A stretch of 64,000 nucleotides of DNA, taken from Mnemiopsis leidyi. Lineage: Eukaryota > Ctenophora > Tentaculata > Lobata > Bolinopsidae. Location of the stretch: assembly GCA_000226015.1 (NCBI GenBank), contig JH152806.1, positions 416,136 to 480,135 of the forward strand, given 5' to 3'. A model generated the notes under the pieces. It saw nothing but the letters and a program-made list of their open reading frames with translations, searched no databases and was not told the DNA's origin. The translations under genes were made by a program, and so were the position numbers. Positions 63,735-64,000 of the stretch are shown piece by piece; within the stretch, counting starts at the first letter, position 1, and each line of letters begins with the position of its first letter.

Positions 63735-64000
63735 AACTGGGAGCGTGGGAAAGTCTCATCCTCAACTGGTCACCGTACCGATGATTTCAATTATTTATTC
63801 CGTTATATCAATCATCGCACACAGCAAGTCCGATTTCGACAAACACTCCGATCGTTTATGTTGAAATTGAATTGATGCGAAACTGAATGAGATATTGGTA
63901 CCCGAACTATTATACCGTTTAATTCAAAAGCTTTGCTTGAATAATTTGACAATTTTCATTTGCATTGAAGTTATTCGTTAAATATTACGCGATTATTCAT

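Noticed and set aside
1-64000. CRISPR arrays, operons, prokaryotic genes
   Set aside because: All tandem repeats are minisatellites without spacer structure, and the gene structure is spliced metazoan.

Overview
The window is animal nuclear DNA. It has spliced genes with GT-AG introns, introns of up to 16.7 kb, many minisatellites, tRNA-derived SINEs, a LINE fragment and short terminal-inverted-repeat elements. The gene content (supervillin, a CNC-type bZIP factor) makes it metazoan. The sequence looks invertebrate and highly heterozygous: two diverged copies of one stretch abut an assembly gap. I cannot name the phylum from sequence alone.

Almost all coding sequence belongs to two genes. 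On the minus strand, 1471-3635 holds the 3' end of a CNC-bZIP (NFE2/NRF-like) transcription factor gene; four exons are solid, and its 5' end is not resolved. On the plus strand, a supervillin-like gene fills 9302-63734 in 32 exons. Every splice phase closes and the reading frame sums to about 2,104 codons, provided one base is restored in an A-run near 11405. The long form has a disordered N-terminus with ten copies of a ~20-residue repeat (consensus FxVNDKILNKYVKNTKP), a basic linker region, a gelsolin-like core, and a C-terminal villin headpiece ending at 63734. A 181-residue insert carrying ten RRxS motifs interrupts the gelsolin core.

Three further open exons inside the large introns begin with ATG and end in a donor of the right phase to splice into the gene. 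They are candidate alternative first exons: 22475-23010 (decapeptide repeats plus a membrane segment), 29422-30113 (basic, Ser/Thr-rich) and 42097-42194. They predict shorter isoforms that lack the N-terminal repeats and keep the gelsolin core and headpiece.

A recurrent oddity is tandem duplication of splice boundaries in this one gene. A donor is triplicated at 23011-23123. Acceptors are repeated before the exons at 24097, 49991, 58726 and 61501. Two of these would add in-frame peptides (13 and 15 residues) if the upstream acceptor were used.

The segment 47119-49444 recurs at 49456-51533 on the other side of an 11-N gap. It carries the same 152-nt exon with only synonymous differences, and a SINE is present in one copy only. 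This looks like two unmerged haplotypes rather than a real duplication. The intergenic stretch 3850-9300 holds mobile-element debris: a foldback element, a LINE fragment, SINE-like sequence, a TIR element and a hAT-type MITE with target-site duplications. The rest is intronic sequence with minisatellites and CACGTG/ATTGG-rich promoter-like islands.
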